A stretch of 64,000 nt of DNA from Arthrobacter sp. ZGTC412. Its GTDB lineage: Bacteria; Actinomycetota; Actinomycetes; Actinomycetales; Micrococcaceae. Positions 61,559 through 64,000 of this stretch are shown here, in pieces. The notes below the pieces were generated by a model, which ran no database searches, was not told the origin of the DNA, and saw nothing but the letters and a program-made list of their open reading frames with translations. How positions within the stretch are numbered: the stretch's first letter is position 1; the number at the start of each line of letters is the position of its first letter. The position numbers were made by a program, and so were the translations under genes. The DNA is taken from positions 496,001 to 560,000 of the forward strand of contig NZ_PJII01000001.1 of assembly GCF_002929215.1 (NCBI RefSeq), written 5' to 3'.

Positions 61559-61993
61559 ATGCAGAACGGCAATCCGGGCAATACTTCCGGCAGCGCATTC
61601 ACACCGGACGATCAGGTCCGTACCTTTCACGAGCAGGCGCTGGCGCGCGGAGAAAAACGTGTCCTGTTCCGTACGGTGGATGGCGCGCTGCACAGCTATG
61701 CGCAGGACGAACTCGGCGTGGTAACCGCAAGCTCCCACCCGCAGGTACGGTCCGCAGGCGGGTTCCTGGTGATGGCTGTGTTCCTCGCGGCATTGTCGGT
61801 GTTCTCCGTACTGCTGGTGGCCGGACCCACCAGCAGAGGCCAGGATCCCATGTGGGGTGCCTTGATCCTGACCGTGGCCGGCGCGGGCGGCGTGCTCTAT
61901 GCTGCCCGAATGGCCGGAGTCGCCGCCAAGGCCAAACGCCTGCGCGCAGAGCGCGGAATTCCGGAACCAACAGCCAAGCAATTCGACTGGTAA
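61559..61993 (+). CDS. two-helix membrane protein, first tandem paralogue
   Basis: The 144-residue protein has a cytosolic N-terminal part with ALARGEKRVLFRTVDGALHSY. Two membrane helices (FLVMAVFLAALSVFSVLLVAG and ALILTVAGAGGVLYAARMAG) and a basic tail AKRLRAERG follow. It is clearly paralogous to the next gene. It starts one base after the previous stop region, with AGGA six bases upstream. A membrane immunity protein is one reading; no family is recognised. Confidence 0.78.
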   Translation: MQNGNPGNTSGSAFTPDDQVRTFHEQALARGEKRVLFRTVDGALHSYAQDELGVVTASSHPQVRSAGGFLVMAVFLAALSVFSVLLVAGPTSRGQDPMWGALILTVAGAGGVLYAARMAGVAAKAKRLRAERGIPEPTAKQFDW

Positions 61994-62008
61994 GGGTGCA
62001 ACCTGCCG

Positions 62009-62425
62009 ATGGTTTTCGATCGGGAGGCTGAGCGGCGCAACGAGGCCGTGTACGCCGAGCACAAGGAAGCGCTCGCCCGTGGCGAGAAGCGGGTGTTGCG
62101 AAGGACCGATGCCGGTGAACTCCACAGCTATTCCGCTGACGAGATCGGTTTCTCGCCCGGGCGGGGCCAAGCGCAGGTCAGAACCTGGCGGGGAATGGGA
62201 ATCCTCACCACGGTGATGGGTCTCCTGCTCGTTCTTTCCCTGGTAGTACTGCTAGCGCCTATGGGCCGCGGCGAGCCGCCCTTTTGGGGCGCCCTGTTTC
62301 TCACCGCGCTAGGAGGTTTTGGAGTTTTGTATACCTTCGGTATGGCGAGGGACGAGTACCGTGCCAAAAAGCTACGGAAAGAGCGGCAGGCACTGGAGCC
62401 AGGCGCAGGCAATGTGTCCCAGTGA
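62009..62425 (+). CDS. two-helix membrane protein, second tandem paralogue
   Basis: The 138-residue protein shares the layout and many residues of its upstream neighbour: ALARGEKRVLRRTDAGELHSY, two membrane helices, WGAL, GVLY and an AKKLRKERQ tail. The pair looks like an old tandem duplication, since the DNA has diverged. AAGGG lies 12 bases before the ATG. It ends the cassette 80 bases before asd. Confidence 0.78.
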   Translation: MVFDREAERRNEAVYAEHKEALARGEKRVLRRTDAGELHSYSADEIGFSPGRGQAQVRTWRGMGILTTVMGLLLVLSLVVLLAPMGRGEPPFWGALFLTALGGFGVLYTFGMARDEYRAKKLRKERQALEPGAGNVSQ

Positions 62426-62493
62426 ACCGCCGGTGGCTACACCCGGAACGTGGGCAGTGACGTAACCGACTGCGCTGTGCCAGTACCGGCGAC

Positions 62494-62499
62494 TAAACT
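62494..62499 (+). promoter_or_regulatory. -10 box (TAAACT) of a leaderless asd transcript
   Basis: TAAACT is followed by exactly six bases (GTACGA) and the ATG at 62506. No ribosome-binding site is present. Confidence 0.55.
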
Positions 62500-62505
62500 G
62501 TACGA

Positions 62506-63636
62506 ATGACTACAGCAGCTACCCCTTCCGTCGGCCTGGTCGGATGGCGCGGCATGGTCGGTTCCGTCCTCATGCAGCGCATGCAGGACGAGGGCGACTT
62601 CGCCAACATCAACCCGGTGTTCTTCTCCACTTCCAACGCGGGAGGTGCCGCGCCTTCTTTCGCTGAGGGTGCAGGCGAGCTTGAGAACGCGTTTGACGTC
62701 GACACGCTGGCTAAGCTGCCCATTATCGTCACCGCCCAGGGCGGGGATTACACCAAGCAGGTCCACGGCGAGTTGCGCAGCGGGGGTTGGGACGGCCTGT
62801 GGATCGATGCCGCCTCCACCCTGCGCATGAATGACGACTCCATCATCGTCCTGGACCCGATCAACCGCGACGTTATCGACAAGGGCCTGGTTAACGGGAC
62901 CAAGGACTTCATCGGCGGCAACTGCACCGTGTCCTGCATGCTGATGGGCCTCGGCGGGCTGTTCAAGAACAACCTGGTCGAATGGGGCACCTCCATGACC
63001 TACCAGGCCGCATCCGGCGGCGGCGCCCGGCACATGCGGGAGCTCCTTAGCCAGTTCGGCACGCTCAACGCCGAGGTCAGCACAGAACTGGACGACCCGG
63101 CGTCGGCCATCCTGGACATCGACCGCAAGGTCCTGGCCCACCAGCGGTCAGCCATCGACGCCACCCAGTTCGGCGTCCCCCTGGCCGGCTCCCTGATCCC
63201 CTGGATCGACGCGGACCTGGGCAACGGGCAGTCCAAGGAAGAGTGGAAGGCCGGGGTGGAGACCAACAAGATCCTCGGCACCTCCGACCAGGACCGGGTC
63301 ATCATGGACGGCCTCTGCGTCCGCATCGGTGCCATGCGCTCCCACTCCCAGGCGCTGACCCTGAAGCTCCGCGAGGACCTGTCCGTCGCCGAGATCGAGA
63401 AGCTCCTGGCCGAGGACAACCAGTGGGCCAAGGTGGTCCCGAACACCAAGGAAGCCTCCATGGCGGAGCTGACCCCCGTGGCAGCGTCCGGCACCCTGGA
63501 CATCCCCGTAGGCCGCATCCGCAAGATGGAGATGGGCCCGCAGTACATCAGCGCCTTCACGGTGGGCGACCAGCTCCTCTGGGGCGCCGCCGAGCCGCTG
63601 CGCCGCATGCTCAACATCGCCACCGGAAACCTTTAG
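62506..63636 (+). CDS. asd: aspartate-semialdehyde dehydrogenase, proteobacterial type
   Basis: Asd makes aspartate semialdehyde for lysine, DAP, threonine and methionine synthesis. The 376-residue protein has [17 protein letters not shown] at the NADP site, the nucleophile C140 in GGNCTVS, and [17 protein letters not shown]. These segments and the length match E. coli Asd closely, unlike the roughly 340-residue form usual in Gram-positives and many actinobacteria. It stands alone with a leaderless promoter, not beside lysC. Confidence 0.96.
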   Translation: MTTAATPSVGLVGWRGMVGSVLMQRMQDEGDFANINPVFFSTSNAGGAAPSFAEGAGELENAFDVDTLAKLPIIVTAQGGDYTKQVHGELRSGGWDGLWIDAASTLRMNDDSIIVLDPINRDVIDKGLVNGTKDFIGGNCTVSCMLMGLGGLFKNNLVEWGTSMTYQAASGGGARHMRELLSQFGTLNAEVSTELDDPASAILDIDRKVLAHQRSAIDATQFGVPLAGSLIPWIDADLGNGQSKEEWKAGVETNKILGTSDQDRVIMDGLCVRIGAMRSHSQALTLKLREDLSVAEIEKLLAEDNQWAKVVPNTKEASMAELTPVAASGTLDIPVGRIRKMEMGPQYISAFTVGDQLLWGAAEPLRRMLNIATGNL

Positions 63637-63653
63637 CCCTTCCGCTGCTCACG

Positions 63654-63734
63654 AGCGGCCCTGCCCCGTCTGAAGGTCCTGCCCAGGACCGCTCGCGCGG
63701 GGCAGGACCGCTCGCGCGGGGCAGGGCCGCTTTT
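63654..63734. repeat. tandem 19-bp repeats inside an inverted repeat, probable terminator
   Basis: AGGACCGCTCGCGCGGGGC occurs twice head to tail (63685-63703 and 63704-63722), with a degenerate third start. AGCGGCCCTGCCCCG (63654-63668) and CGGGGCAGGGCCGCT (63717-63731) form a perfect 15-bp inverted repeat, followed by TTTT. It lies in the convergent gap after asd and can serve as its terminator. Confidence 0.85.
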
Positions 63735-63738
63735 GTTG

Positions 63739-64000
63739 TCAGGCGTTGAGGAACGCCAGGTAACGCTTGGCGGCGCGGGCGAAGGCAGCCTGGGCTGTTA
63801 CCCCAAGGGGCTTTGTCTCGTCGAAGAGCTCGGGCACGACGGCGGCGCGCGGGCCTGTGCCTTCCCGCGCCCATGTGCCTATCACCTCTCCCCCGGCCAC
63901 CACGGTCTTCTTGAAGATGCCGTTGCCGCCGGGGACGATCCTGTTGAAATACTCCGGTTTAAGGACGAGGCTCCTGTCCGTGTAACCCAACACAGACTCG
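63739..64000 (-). CDS. winged-helix DNA-binding protein (AlkZ/YcaQ-like family), 3' part only
   Basis: The minus strand is open from the right edge to the stop at 63739, giving the last 86 residues. ESVLGYTDRSLVL, NRIVPGGNGIFKKTVVAGGEVIGTW and the end RYLAFLNA match the C-terminus of the HTH_42 winged-helix family. Members include DNA-crosslink glycosylases such as AlkZ/AlkX. The N-terminal catalytic region is outside the window, so enzymatic activity cannot be judged. Confidence 0.75.
   Translation of the reverse strand, partial: ESVLGYTDRSLVLKPEYFNRIVPGGNGIFKKTVVAGGEVIGTWAREGTGPRAAVVPELFDETKPLGVTAQAAFARAAKRYLAFLNA

Overview
The window is a chromosomal segment of a high-GC actinobacterium, most likely of the Micrococcaceae (Arthrobacter / Pseudarthrobacter type). 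The evidence is its base composition, a mycothiol synthase (mshD) directly behind an orphan GlnR regulator, a ppk1-mutT1 pair as in mycobacteria, an actinobacterial-style GGEGT/PKTVDND phosphofructokinase, and GTG/TTG starts and leaderless promoters. No rRNA, CRISPR array, phage gene or transposase was seen.

Bases 1-37,060 are dominated by the minus-strand transcription/translation supercluster. Read in the direction of transcription, from the right: tRNA-Trp, secE, nusG, rplK, rplA, [two GNAT genes], rplJ-rplL, [plus-strand thiolase and ybaK], rpoB, rpoC, rpsL-rpsG-fusA-tuf, [small membrane gene and plus-strand GH1 beta-glucosidase], the S10 operon (rpsJ to rpsQ), the spc operon (rplN to rplO), secY-adk-map, and a P1-family peptidase cut by the left edge. 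Foreign-function genes sit only at operon junctions. rpsN is missing between rplE and rpsH. Terminators split rplO from secY and probably rpsQ from rplN. An attenuator-like leader precedes rplJ.

Bases 37,334-43,081 hold a PLP aminotransferase, a palindromic repeat cluster, and a PspC-type sensor kinase with its LuxR-type regulator. Divergent to these are three membrane genes, two with PspC domains, the largest with a LiaF-like tail. This looks like an envelope-stress module of the EsrISR/LiaFSR kind. Bases 43,264-50,630 hold pfkA, a GNAT gene, a DHA2 exporter, an ankyrin protein, the YgfZ-type folate-binding protein, a flavodoxin-like protein, a nitrobindin-like FABP protein, a 37-residue membrane peptide and a polytopic membrane protein.

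Bases 50,967-59,794 hold glnR (with a structured leader that has cobalamin-riboswitch-like sequence blocks), mshD, ppk1, mutT1, a membrane protein/GntR pair, and thyA-folA-small membrane gene. Bases 59,919-62,425 hold the least characterised locus: a WXG100-like protein with a hydrophobic C-terminal half, an unknown soluble protein, and two tandem paralogous two-helix membrane proteins, possibly an effector/immunity cassette. The window ends with a gammaproteobacterial-type asd, a tandem-repeat terminator region and the 3' end of a winged-helix DNA-binding gene.

A recurring hexamer TAGACT is placed as a -10 box before secY, tuf, rpsL, rplJ, tRNA-Trp, pfkA and thyA. Five genes show a TANNCT box exactly six bases before the start codon, the mark of leaderless transcripts.
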